The position numbers were made by a program, and so were the translations under genes. A stretch of 64,000 nucleotides of DNA from Mesocentrotus franciscanus (lineage: Eukaryota > Echinodermata > Echinoidea > Camarodonta > Strongylocentrotidae), in contig CP137679.1 of the NCBI GenBank assembly GCA_037976565.1, positions 8,167,973 through 8,231,972 on the forward strand, written 5' to 3'. Below, piece by piece: positions 1 to 10,550 of the stretch. The notes below the pieces were generated by a model, which made no database searches, was not told the origin of the DNA, and saw only the letters and a program-made list of their open reading frames with translations. The number at the start of each line of letters is the position of its first letter. Within the stretch, counting starts at the first letter, position 1.

Positions 1-294
1 GCTGGTATATATATACATCTATATTCTATAACTTTAGGCATCACTCGATTTTATAGGCGGGGGGCTGATATAATGACTTAATGTATATAAGTTTAGCCTA
101 GGCATCACTCGATTTCATAGGCGGGGGGCCTAGCATTTGTAAGCATTTTTTATGATTCAATATATCTGTGTTATTTTGTTATGACACCCAGAAAATCAAA
201 ATGTGCAAAATAAGCGTCCATCTCAAAATGTTAATAAAAGCCACGACATAAACGCAAATTTGGTTGTTTGATATTTTTGTTAGCCGTGAATAAT
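1..294. repeat. Direct repeat unit, copy 1 of 3
   Basis: This block recurs almost unchanged at 1439-1733, and its first 180 bases recur at 1201-1380. It contains two copies of a ~30-bp word that starts TAGGCATCACTCGATTT and ends in a run of G (about 34-63 and 99-128). No coding potential was recognised. It may be the end of an unidentified mobile element that continues left of the window. Confidence 0.8.
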
Positions 295-1200
295 AAAATT
301 TAAAGAGTAGACAACGATTTAAAAGGGTTTCTTGACAGGCTGACAAAATGTAGGTCAAGAGGTTGTTTACATTTTTGAGGAAATTCACGCGCTAGGAAAT
401 GTAATACTTTGTATTACATTGGAAGGAAATGTACAAGCGTATGTACGCTTATCAAGCAAGCGCGGAAAATACCGCCAGCAAATTAAAAATAGCACGAAGG
501 GGCTTTCATTCTAGTTATGGCTTTCATTTTGAATGGACAAGAAGAAAAATGTACGGAGTCTAAAACATTCCCACCACCTCCCCATTATCTCCACCAATAA
601 AAGTATTTTTAGTATATTAGTGGCATAAATTAAGTATTGCTTGGTGGTTCGAAGTAGCCAAGGTATACGTATTAGTACGGAAAGGATTTAGGGTTTCAGG
701 TATGAAAGGTACGGATAGGGTTTATGTAATAAATTGGTCAGTGTTTTATGAAGTTAATGCAGAGCCGGGGGCATTTGGCCTGGTCGCACATCAATTTAAA
801 GAATAATAATGATAAGCGTCGTGCACAAAGAAAGTGGGCCGTAGGGGAATTTTCCCATTGGGTTTCGCCCCTACCCGGTTTTGTATGAGTATATGCCGTG
901 TTTATTGTGAATTTTTATTTCTTTTTCTTTTTCCAGAGAGATTATGTTACATAATAGTTCCACGATATTGTTTAAGTTTATTGATCAATAATTGTCATCC
1001 GATAATTTTCGACCCCACTCAATTTTTACATGCGAGGGGGTTGCCAATGTATATTCAGTCGAATTTGTTCGCATGTCAATTCTTAGTTTTCCGGCCCCCA
1101 TTCGATTTGAATGCGGGGGAACCTAGTTGTACCTACACATTTTCAAACTCAGGGTGTCACGCTTTAATCTTAGGCATCATCCGATCTTACAGGCGGAGAG
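295..1200. other. Non-coding stretch between repeat units
   Basis: No recognised gene. A 140-codon open frame at 834-1256 runs into the repeat and has no familiar domain. One further copy of the ~30-bp word lies at about 1171-1200 in a variant form (TAGGCATCATCCGATCTTAC). Confidence 0.5.
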
Positions 1201-1380
1201 GCTGGTATATATATACATCTATATTCTATAACTTTAGGCATCACTCGATTTTATAGGCGGGGGGCTGATATAATGACTTAGTAATGTATATAAGTTAAGC
1301 CTAGGCATCACTCGATTTCATAGGCGGGGGGCCTAGCATTTGTAAGCATTTTTTATGATTCAATATATCTGTGTTATTTT
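1201..1380. repeat. Direct repeat unit, copy 2 of 3
   Basis: Nearly identical to 1-180, including the TATATATATACATCTATATT tract and two ~30-bp G-ending words. It is cut short after the ATATCTGTGTTATTTT stretch and joined to sequence that also precedes this copy. Confidence 0.8.
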
Positions 1381-1438
1381 TCAAACTCAGGGTGTCACGC
1401 TTTAATCTTAGGCATCATCTGATCTTACAGGCGGAGAG

Positions 1439-1733
1439 GCTGGTATATATATACATCTATATTCTATAACTTTAGGCATCACTCGATTTTATAGGCGGGG
1501 GGCTGATATAAAGACTTAATGTATATAAGTTTAGCCTAGGCATCACTCGATTTCATAGGCGGGGGGCCTAGCATTTGTAAGCATTTTTTATGATTCAATA
1601 TATCTGTGTTATTTTGTTATGACACCCAGAAAATCAAAATGTGCAAAATAAGCGTCCATCTCAAAATGTTAATAACAGCCACGACATAAACGCAAATTTG
1701 GTTGTTTGTTATTTTTGTTAGCCGTGAATAAAT
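1439..1733. repeat. Direct repeat unit, copy 3 of 3
   Basis: Matches 1-294 over its full length, including the tail that starts GACACCCAGAAAATC and ends near GCCGTGAATAA. It is separated from copy 2 by ~58 bp that repeat the sequence upstream of copy 2. Confidence 0.8.
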
Positions 1734-2054
1734 ATTGCTTATAAAACATTGTTGATTTATACATGATACAATTGATACGATTGATTTAAATTATAGCGAT
1801 CTAAAGATCATGCTGTTCCCGTCAAAACGTTCTGTACAAACATATATATATACATTTTGTAAAAGCAAGTCGATGTTTAAAAAACGATTCATTATTTGTA
1901 TAGCATTTTAGCTGTGTCGTTTTACGTCATTATATTAAACAGGTTACAGTATTAAATCCACAGCGTCACCATCATTACCACATTTCTACCAAACTAAAAT
2001 GTTAAGATTTGGGGATGATTTTCTTTTTAATTAGCAACAAAAAACACTTTAATA
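1734..2054. other. AT-rich non-coding stretch
   Basis: No open frame of note, no RNA gene and no repeat structure recognised. Confidence 0.4.
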
Positions 2055-2480
2055 ATAAGGTTTTCACCAGGTAGCCTCTATCCTTATGTTCTTGTTGTTG
2101 TTTGATTCAAAATTAGGTGTATTTTGGCCAACTGGGTGTGTAATCCGGTGAACAGGTTTTTGTCTATATAATTGTAAAGTATGACATGTGTGACCTAAAG
2201 TAATATATATCATGCAATGTTCAAGTAAACTTTGATGCAATTGTTTACTGATGGCATTTATTTTGGACATGCCCAATGCGGTTAGGCTAAAGTCTGTATA
2301 AAATGAATTGTTTTGTAGAATTAATTGACGTTCGACAATCCCACTCGTCTCTGTACCAATTCAATTAACGCAAGCATAGGTAGTTCAGTGGTAGAAAGCT
2401 CACCTGCCACGCAGGCTACTCGGGTTCGATTCCCGGCCGATGCAAGTACATGTATACATTGTAATATTGTTTACGGTTAT
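2055..2480. repeat. Duplicated block carrying a tRNA-Gly-like sequence
   Basis: Closely similar to 47742-48170 in the same orientation, starting at AAGGTTTTCACCAGGT and running through the tRNA-like sequence. The two blocks lie on the same side of the two TIR-gene paralogues, so they probably belong to one old segmental duplication later split by LINE insertions. Confidence 0.75.
2374..2444 (+). tRNA. tRNA-Gly (GCC), possibly degenerate
   Basis: This is a 71-nt cloverleaf-like sequence. The D-arm box is TAGTTCAGTGGTAGA, the anticodon loop CTGCCAC gives anticodon GCC, and the T-arm GGGTTCGATTCCC is perfect. The acceptor stem GCATAGG/CCGATGC has one mismatch. The anticodon stem CTCAC/GCAGG has two, so the folded tRNA may not be functional. 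The flanking sequence is itself duplicated at 47.7 kb, so a tRNA-derived repeat is an alternative. Confidence 0.6.
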
Positions 2481-2508
2481 AAACGGTTATAAACGATTAA
2501 ATTACGAG

Positions 2509-3266
2509 TAGTTGCTGACTGGATCAAGGCAAATAAACTGTCATTGAATTTACAAACAAATAAATATATGCTCTTCAGTAATATTATTGATAACTTACCA
2601 GGAAGTACTGTACTTGATAATGCTATCATACAAAAAGTCTCTTTTACGAAGTTCCTGGGAATAATAGTAAATGATAAACTTTCATGGAAGCTACATGTTG
2701 ATAATGTTTGTAAAATAATCTCTAGAAATATTTGTATTTTGAACGAGGTAAAATTGTATTTTCCATCTCGTATACTGCTAAATTTGTACTCATCTTTAGT
2801 ACTTCCTTACTTGCATTTTGGAATACTTGCGTGGGGCACATTTGGAAATACCCAACTCGATAGAATTGTACTATTACAAAAAAAGCAATGCGAATCATAT
2901 TATGTCACACCAATTTCCGCGCTCATATTTATGAACTCGTCATCGCAAATAATGATTTGAAGATACACGACTTATTTTCGTTTAACCTTCGTATATTTAT
3001 GTACACAATTCAGTAAACAAAATTAATTGCCTCAAGTTCTCTCAAATATGTTTTACAAAAATATTGAATTCGATAGTTATCCCACGAGATTAGCAAGCTC
3101 TTATCACCTACCAAAAACAAGAACGGTATTTTCCAGCAGATTCTTTACTTTCACTAGCCCACATTATTGGAATGTCCTTCCCAGCACATTGAAAGTAAAA
3201 CCGTTATTAATTGGATTAAAAAATGCCCTTGAGCGCTTTTTGTTGCAGACCTATCAGAATAACTAG
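2509..3266 (+). pseudogene. CR1/jockey-like LINE reverse transcriptase, 3' fragment
   Basis: The fragment encodes the C-terminal part of a non-LTR reverse transcriptase. It starts in the VADWIKANKLSLN region just after the missing palm, passes through the TKFLGI and YLHFGILAWG motifs, and ends with the conserved tail (MPQ...YPTRLAS...YWN). A frame change lies near 2890 and another at about 2960-3027, so no intact protein is possible. The same family lies on the opposite strand at 21776-23142. The catalytic YADD box and the endonuclease are absent: a 5'-truncated dead copy. Confidence 0.85.
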
Positions 3267-3636
3267 TTCCCCAGTTTAGCGTGTTTGGCCGGACTGGCCA
3301 TTTTTTGACAGCGAAATTTGTTTCCATATCATACTACTCGAAAATCATTCCTCCATGGCCACCCTCTTTATGTAAAAACATATGCAAAAGTTTAAAATTA
3401 AATTGCTTGATTCTTTTATCACATATAGCATTGAACTTAAACATCTATACTGGATCCAATTAAAATTGGAGGGCAGTGCTAATCGCTTATGCCAAATATT
3501 TGTCTTGGTTTTTCTGCACAAAGAATAAGTAGAACTGTTTAGCCTTCATATTAAAAATATTGATATTTTATAAAATTAGAGTGATATGTTTGATACAAAC
3601 GTAGTTAATCAACCCACAATTTTGGAAAGGCTTTCT
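3267..3636. other. Non-coding stretch after LINE fragment
   Basis: Probably LINE 3' untranslated sequence for the first part. A short inverted repeat TTTGGCCGGACTGGCCA lies near 3285. Nothing else recognised. Confidence 0.35.
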
Positions 3637-4126
3637 TCACCATTGAAAAGTTGAATAAAAAAAGAATTGTGGACACCTATATTTTTGACACATGAAATCC
3701 ACATCGTTCCAATGTCCTTGACTAAAAATATGTTTTACTTTAAAAATTCCAATTTTTTCCCATAACTTGAAAAGTAATACCTGGTTATCACAAGTAATAT
3801 TATTATTATTATTCCATAATATTTCATTTCTAATTTTTGTAACCAAGTGTTCATTTCTAATCTCAATTTTGACCAAGGTACAAAGTAAATCAAAGTAAAA
3901 TTGGGGTATCCTAGACATTCGACATAGTTTCTTCATCTCTCTGTTATTACAATTAAACTGAAACACCAATTGAATTCCACCTACCCTATTTAACCAATAG
4001 GAAAATAAAATTTTCCATGTAGCTTTCTCATCGTCAAAAAAAATCTCCTTATCCAAGAAAGACGCAGAGAACCGACTTTTGCCTGTAAATCAACCATACC
4101 TAAACCCCCTTTAAATAACAATTCAA
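3637..4126 (-). pseudogene. L1/Tx1-like LINE, C-terminal fragment
   Basis: Read on the minus strand, the start near 4126 gives a GGLGMVDLQAKVGSLRLSWI-type segment. After a frame change near 4050 it continues through a WKILFSYWLNRVGG stretch, an IPQFYFD motif and an EILWNNN motif to a stop at 3637. This order is that of the region C-terminal to the reverse transcriptase in L1/Tx1-type LINE ORF2. It is the downstream end of the element whose other pieces lie at 5660-10121. No catalytic residues lie here. Confidence 0.7.
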
Positions 4127-4630
4127 TTCAAATATACATTTCTTTTTAATTTCTATTTCTTAGACCCCCATTACAAAACATGAAAACATCATCTTATTTT
4201 TGTATAAACAAAATTATGTGGTATTGGAAAAGCAGTCGCCACATAAGTAATTGGTGACACAACTAAAAGCTTTAAAGATACTTTGTCCCTTTTGCAGCCA
4301 ACATCAAATTCTGTAGAACTTTGCAGGAATTATGAATATGTCATGTATCTCCTATCTGTGAAATTTAAACATTAGCAGTGTCCTAGTATTCAAATTATGC
4401 AAGGAAACCCGTTTACGTTCTAGACTTCACTGTCAGACACTATTGTTTTCTTTGGTAATAACATACATTAAACGAGCTGTAACCGGTACATGAGCATTTG
4501 TCTACATCAATAACCCACTACTTGTAATGGTCAAAAATAAAACTGATTGAATATTTGTGCAGCACAAAACGTACGACCATTCGGTAAATGGGTCTGATAA
4601 TCAGACTATAACTTGGGTGATTCCAATCGC
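4127..4630. other. LINE-derived non-coding sequence
   Basis: The part around 4210-4270 (ATTATGTGGTATTGGAA...CGCCACATA) repeats at about 6295-6355, so it is part of the same shuffled LINE/repeat complex. No gene seen. Confidence 0.4.
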
Positions 4631-4634
4631 TTAA

Positions 4635-5341
4635 CCCTAATAAGGCCGGGGGGGCCATCATGGCCCCCTCCGCGATTTTTCTGATTGTTCGGGAACGCAT
4701 ACGGATGACGCCCCGCCGCTTCATGACTTTATTCTTTCGAATCTTGCGCATCTTTTAAAACAATTTATTTGAAAATCGGACCTACCGTTACAAAGTCACG
4801 TGACCTTTTGTCTTTACATGTCGGCCCGAAAATCGCTCATTTTCGTGATTTGTGTACAAAACATATGGAAATATCATTTTTCCTAAAAAAAGATAAAACA
4901 TTGGTTATTTGGTCTTGTTTAAAGTTTAGGTGTTTGTTTTGGGGGTCAAAATAGTTGAATAGTTAAAAAAAACAATGAAATACATAAGAAATTATCAAAA
5001 CAAGAGATAACATAAGGAATAACCTAGCTTTCCAATTTTTTTTTTCGTATTATCATTCCAAATGGTCTAACAAATATATGTAGTGGAAAAGAAAGCTTAA
5101 ATATGAAGAATATATGATTTATGGGTAAAAATATGAATTTGTTGACCTTATTTGCATAATTTACCATAAATATGCAAATGAGTAATTTTTTCAAAAAATT
5201 GAAATTGCTATAGTATTCTATACACTTCACTTGACATGCATGCAAATTTTCGCGGCGATCGGCCGTTTCACGGCCGAGATCTTAGGGGGGGCCAAAGATC
5301 TCGGCCGTATTAAGAACTCAAATAGCCCGGCCTTATTAGGG
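4635..5341. mobile_element. piggyBac-type MITE with TTAA flanks
   Basis: A 707-bp element without a transposase. The ends are inverted repeats of about 16 bp, CCCTAATAAGGCCGGG on the left and its complement on the right, flanked by TTAA at 4631-4634 and 5342-5345. TTAA targets and CCC-starting ends are typical of piggyBac transposons. The short ORFs inside are AT-rich and unrecognised. It lies between two pieces of the L1/Tx1-like LINE. Confidence 0.8.
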
Positions 5342-5501
5342 TTAAGTCGATTCGACAACTAATGGTCAATATTTTCCCACTAAAAGCCATTTTCAAGCCC
5401 TTTCGTTTTGAGGGAAGTTATAAATTAGTATTGTCTTTCAAATTCAACCTTTTCATTTTTTGGGGCCTGCAAATGGGACATATACCTTCAATATCACAAT
5501 T

Positions 5502-6340
5502 TTACCGTAATTTGTTTTTTTTATTTTTCACATCATTTATTAATTGAATAATATTTACATAAAAAACACTCAATTATAATGATTACAACGAAAAACACAT
5601 AACTTAAACTTACATCACAAAATTAATTGTATGTTTTTTTAACATAATATTCATTTTTTTCCAGAGGTGATACTTTACAACATCTGCCCTCAATAATATT
5701 TCCCTTAAATGAATTCGAATATGTTTGTAAAGTTACATTTTCTCTTCTGTGTATATAAAACATAAGAAGCTAAATTAATAAATCGATTCTTTAAAACTAC
5801 ATATTCAGAATTTGACCGTTATATGTTAAATTACGCATTCTCCACATATCTAAGATATAACTTTAATTCTTTTTAATTTTCCCATCCCAATTTAAAGCCT
5901 CAATTTTTATTTCATTTTACCTACATATATCCCCAAACATTTTACTGGCTCAGCCGATAAATGTATCCCATTCCATTCAATTCTTTTTAAATCTTGCACT
6001 AGATATATAATTTCCAATAGTTCACAGTAAATAGGACTGACAGAAAAATTACTGAAACAAGTAAGCTCCCTCATAACAATATCTGCTGACCGTAAGGAAT
6101 CAACAAATAGTATAGTATCATTCGCATACTGTATAATTTTTTTTTTACCGTCCACATTCCCTTGACTTGAAATTTGTAGACCACATATATTTTCGTTTTG
6201 TTTAATCCTCGTAGTTAATACTTCTACTGTAATTATAAATAAATAAGCAGAAGAGGACACCTTTGCCTCACCCCTTTCTGTATTTAAAAAAGTATATATT
6301 ATGTGGTATTGGAATAGAAGTCGCCACATATGTTATTTGT
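5502..6340. repeat. ~0.87-kb tandem duplication, unit 1
   Basis: The stretch from TTACCGTAATTTG through the LINE reverse-transcriptase fragment recurs from 6371 with an offset of about 869 bases. The two units differ by scattered substitutions and small indels, so the duplication is not recent. Confidence 0.8.
5660..6300 (-). pseudogene. L1/Tx1-like LINE reverse transcriptase, palm/thumb fragment
   Basis: On the minus strand, from about 6300 down, the fragment has the SAYLFIITVEVL helix, a catalytic box altered to YAND (normally YADD), LFVDS, a degenerate FSN(F)SVSPI segment and CLGIYVGK. A low-quality continuation to about 5660 contains NWDGKIKK and LTYNGQIL motifs. Frameshifts and stops interrupt it. 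The Asp-to-Asn change in the catalytic box alone would kill polymerase activity. Confidence 0.75.
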
Positions 6341-6370
6341 GACACAGCTAAAAGGTTTAATATCAAAATT

Positions 6371-7150
6371 TACCGTAATTTTTCCCTTTTTCCCATCATT
6401 TATTAATTGAATAATATTTACATAAAAAACACTCAATTATAATGATTACAAAGAAAAACACATAAATTATACTTATATCACAAAATTAATTATACGTTTC
6501 TTAACATAATCAACATTTTTTTCCCGAAGTAATACTTTTCAACATCTGCCCTCCAATATATATAATTTAAATAAATTTCGAATATGTTTGTAAAATTACA
6601 TTTTCTCTTTTGTGTATATAAAACATAAGGAGCTAAATTAATCAATAGATTTTTAAAAACTACATATTTTGAATTTGACCGTTATATGTTAAATTACGCA
6701 TTCTCCACATATCTAAGATATAAATTTAATTTTTTGAATTTCCCATCCCGATTTAAAGCCTAGACATTTTATTTATTTTTACCTACCTAAATCCCCAGAC
6801 ATTTTACGGGCTCAGCCGATAAATATATTCCGTTCCATTCAATTCTTTTTAAATCTTGCACTAAATATATAATTTCCGATTTTTCACAGTTAATAGAGAT
6901 ACCAGAAATATTACTAAAACAAGTAAGCTCCCTCATAAATATATATGGTGACCGTAAGGAATCAACAAATAGTATCATCCGCATACTGTGTAATTTTTTT
7001 TTTTACCGTCCACATTCCCTTGACTTGAAATTTGTATACCACATATATTTTCGTTTTGTTTTATCCTTGTAGTTAATACTTCTACTGTAATTATAAATTA
7101 AAAAAACAGAGAGAGGTCACCTTTGCCTCACCCCTTTTTGTATAGAAAAT
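6371..7150. repeat. ~0.87-kb tandem duplication, unit 2
   Basis: Second unit of the duplication described at 5502. It carries the same LINE fragment with independent mutations. Confidence 0.8.
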
Positions 7151-7440
7151 GATTTTGAAATTCAACCATAATTGACAACTTTTCCACTTGCATTTTTATA
7201 AAATGTTCGACTCAATGAAACAAAAGTGTTTTTAAGTCCGAATTTCTCTAGTGTTTTAAACAAATAAGCATGATACACGTTATCAAATGCTTGCTTAAAA
7301 TCAACGAACATAACAATACCTGGTACACGCTCAAACTCAAAATAGTCAATAATATCTTAGACAAATCGTGTCCAGTTGCCGATCTACCCTTCATTAATCC
7401 AGATTGATCAAACGAAACAAAAATATTCATTACTTAGATT
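6530..7440 (-). pseudogene. L1/Tx1-like LINE reverse transcriptase, central fragment
   Basis: On the minus strand the order is a VSFDQSGLMKGRSATGHDLS segment (about 7430-7370), then in another frame a MFVDFKQAFDNVYH palm motif (about 7310-7270), then sequence leading to LFVDS, ISGISINCEKSE and CLGI (6984-6787). These are consecutive reverse-transcriptase blocks, so this is the continuation of the reading frame at 8560-8760, separated from it by two MITEs. Several frame changes are present. Confidence 0.75.
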
Positions 7441-7631
7441 GAATTTTCATAGTTTCACAATAAAAAAGGTTGTTTTTACCTGTGAGACTTTCGCTTACTC
7501 GTTGATGCAGGCTTCACACATACTACCCCATCTAGCGGCGATAAATGTCAGTCTGATGATGCCTGGAGCAACGAGTAGGCGAAAGTCTCACAAGTAAAAC
7601 AACCTTTTTGATTGTGAAACTATGAAAATTC
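7441..7631. mobile_element. Short hairpin MITE (191 bp)
   Basis: The left arm 7441-7505 and right arm 7569-7630 are nearly perfect inverted complements (GAATTTTCATAGTTTCACAA on the left). They surround a ~63-bp loop that contains CATCTAGCGGCGATAAATG. There is no coding capacity. The element sits inside the LINE reverse-transcriptase remnant. The target-site duplication is unclear. Confidence 0.8.
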
Positions 7632-7739
7632 ACTCTATGGAATTACTACCATTCAGATGAAACTCTTCAAGAATTTCAAAGCGTGAGCTGTAATTTTGTA
7701 AACTACATTTAATAAAGATATAGGTCGCCAATTACTTAA

Positions 7740-8480
7740 AGGGCCCATGACATCGAAATACAAGTGTATTCCTGTTGGTGTGCAGTCCTGCATACATCTC
7801 ATATTTTGATATGTTTACTTCTGAATTTGTTTCATAGATTTTTAAATATTTCTTGAAATATTTGTTTTTCAAACTTGCTAAGCTCCACCCCAAAAACCTC
7901 CAGATTTCATGTCCCTTGTGACATCATCTGTCAGTCATCAATGAGCCAACTTGAGAAAGTGGTATGTATCTTTGCCGAAGTCGACCACCTGTTACAATAC
8001 GTAATACAATAGCAACATACAAGTTGCTATGTCAGACATGCTGTAGCATCACCAGGAAGACAAAGGCAATGAAGATGTTTTGTACATATGTATGGAAGCA
8101 TGCAATTCTATTATGAACATGTCCTAAGCTGGGGGAAATTACATACCATTGTCTATTATAGAATATTAGTTTAGTCTGACATGTCTGACATAGCAACTTA
8201 TATGTTGCTTTTGTTTGTAGTATTGTAACAGGTGGTCAACTTTGGCAAAGTTACATGCCACTTTCTCAAGTTAGCTCATTGATGACTGACAGATGATGTC
8301 ACAAGGGGAATGAGATCTGGAGGTTTTTGGGGTGGAGCTTAGCAAGTTTGAAAAACAAATATTTCAAAAAATATTTAAAAATCTATGAAACAAATTCAGA
8401 AGTTTACATATCAAAATATGAGATGTATGCAGGACTTCACATCAACAGGAATACACTTGTATTTCGATGTCATGGGCCCT
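7740..8480. mobile_element. Palindromic MITE with TTAA duplication inside a LINE ORF
   Basis: A 741-bp element with arms of roughly 300 bp (7740-8040 and 8180-8480) that are inverted complements. The ends are AGGGCCCATGACATCGAAAT and its complement. TTAA flanks both ends (7736-7739, 8481-8484). Removing the element and one TTAA restores the LINE reading frame across the junction (KKGLKTHL then SNWRPISLLN), which shows both the exact ends and the target site. TTAA duplication points to piggyBac-type mobilisation. No transposase is encoded. Confidence 0.9.
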
Positions 8481-8484
8481 TTAA

Positions 8485-9208
8485 ATGAGTCTTGAGCCCT
8501 TTTTTGTACAATAAAGTAAGGATTGCCTGTTTTTGTAACAATGACAACTCTTGATTATGTTAACCCTCGTTCAAAATTCCAACAAGCTCTTTAACTTCCT
8601 CCCCAAAAAATCTGTAGAATCCTACAAAAGGACCGGTACTACCTGGCGACTTATTTATATTCATGGCTTTTGAAGCATGCCAACATTCCTCTTCCGATAG
8701 CAAACCGTCACGACTGTCTGCTTCTCCTTCGGACAGAGATTTTATTTCCACACCATCAAATAATTGATTGAAACTTTCATTTTCATCTTTATCACTATCT
8801 CCTTTCGCATACGAATCCCTGTAACATTCATAAATATAGTGTTATATATTCTTCTTATGTATTTTACCGTTGAATTTGAACACAATCTATCTCTTTCCTT
8901 TTACCTTTTCTTTTTGTTAACTGTAAACAATATTTTATTGATTTTTCACCTTTTCCCATCCATTTTTCCCTCGAACGAACAAATGCACCTTTACATTTAT
9001 TTTTGTACCATTTATCAATTTCATTTTGTAATTTCTTTTTCTGATCAACACTTTCTAATAATGCATTGTATTCATCATCTTGACAATTTCTTTTAAATTC
9101 ATTTTCCAGATATTGTATACAACAGTTCTTCTTTCTGTTACAATCAATAGCATATTTTACACTATATTCTCTTATTTTTCTTTTACACAATTCCCACTGA
9201 ATTTGCAC
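8485..9208 (-). pseudogene. L1/Tx1-like LINE ORF2, linker and start of reverse transcriptase
   Basis: On the minus strand, a lysine-rich helical linker (IREYSVKYA ... GEKSIKYCLQLTKRK, 9208-8864) is followed by degenerate sequence. Then come LSEEECWHASKAM, NKSPGS and FYRFFGEEVKELV (8751-8560), the opening of the reverse-transcriptase domain, and KKGLKTHL up to the TTAA-flanked MITE. Stops and frame changes break it in at least three places. The endonuclease domain is missing. Confidence 0.8.
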
Positions 9209-9665
9209 ATCTAAACCACGAATCCTACATTTTAGTTGATAGTATTTTTTACAAATTATTGGATATCCTCGTAATGATACTATCGTATTACATATATAGA
9301 CGGTAATCAGTTTTTAAATCATGTTAAATCAGGCACATGTGACGCCAAATACTTAATAACAATCGTTATCCTTAGAAATTTTTACTTTTTGAAAATATCC
9401 TCATAAAGAAAGAAGAAAGACCAATTTGGCTCAAATAGTCCAAACTTCATAAACCACAATTTTTATATTCATATTTACAAAGTATATGCACATATCTATA
9501 ACGATTGAATTCCTTGTTTAGTAATTTGAGTTGATTGGAATTAATAAAGCATTTGAATATACCAACTATAATGAACAATTTAACATATCAATATCTTTCA
9601 TGCTGATAATGAATGACGTCATTCATTCAATTTTAAAAAGCTTCAAGCCATCCGACATTATGAGC
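8757..9665. repeat. ~0.9-kb tandem duplication (LINE linker), unit 1
   Basis: From CAAATAATTGATTGAAACTTT the segment recurs from about 9671, ending each time near a GAATGACGTCATTCATTCAA sequence (about 9610 and 10484). The unit includes the LINE linker and about 450 bp of non-LINE flank. Confidence 0.8.
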
Positions 9666-10121
9666 ACCGTCAAATAATTCATTGAAACTTTCATTTTCAT
9701 CTGTATCACTATCCCCTTTCGAATACGAATCCCTGTAATATTCATAAATGAAGTGAAATATATTCTCCTCATATATTTTCCCGTTGACTTGAACACAGTC
9801 TATCTCTTTCTTTCTACCATTCCTCTTTTCTAACTGTAAAAAAATATTTTGTTGACTTTTCACCTTTTCCATCCATTTTTCCCTCGAACGAACAAATGCA
9901 TCTTTACATTTATTTGTGTACTATTTATCAATTTCATTTTGTAATTTCTTTTTCTGATCAACACTTTCTAATAATGCATCGTATTCATCATCTTGACAAT
10001 TTCTTTTAAATTCATTTTCCAGATATTGTATACAACAGTTCTTCTTTCTGCTACAATCAATAGCATATTTCACACTATATTCTCTTATTTTTCTTTTACA
10101 CAATTTCCACTGTATTTGCAA
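9633..10121 (-). pseudogene. Duplicated L1/Tx1-like LINE linker fragment
   Basis: Second copy of the linker region, open in two pieces (10121-9921 and 9872-9633) separated by a stop and a frame change. It has the same KIREYSVKYA and QLEKRNGRKKEIDCVQ segments as the copy at 9208-8864, plus an acidic DSDTDENESFNELFDG stretch that precedes the reverse transcriptase in the family. Confidence 0.75.
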
Positions 10122-10550
10122 ATCTAAACCACCAATCCTACATTAGTTGATAGTATTTTTACAAATTATCGGATATCCTCGTAATGATACTATCGTATTA
10201 CATATGTAGACGGTAATCAGTTTTTAAATCAGTTGAAAGGTGACGCCAAATACTTAACAATAATCATTATCCTAAGAAATTTTTACTTTTTGAAAATAGC
10301 CTCAAAATAGTCCAAACTTCATCAACCGCAATTGTTATATACATATTTACAAAGTATATGCACATATCTATTAAGATTGAATTCCTTGTTTAGTAATATG
10401 AGTTGATTAGAATTAATAAAGCATTTGAATATACAAACTATAATGAACAATCGAACATATCAATATCTTTCATGCTGATAATGAATGACGTCATTCATTC
10501 AATTTGAAAAGCTTCATGCCATCCTACATTATGATAACTACGAAGCAAGG
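9666..10550. repeat. ~0.9-kb tandem duplication (LINE linker), unit 2
   Basis: Second unit of the duplication described at 8757. Its right part (from about 10140) also matches 48715-49300, which lacks the LINE. The flank therefore belongs to the TIR-gene segmental duplication and was captured in the tandem event. Confidence 0.75.

Noticed and set aside
834..1256. 140-codon open frame
   Set aside because: It runs into a repeat unit, has no domain-like pattern and is not kept open in the other repeat copies.
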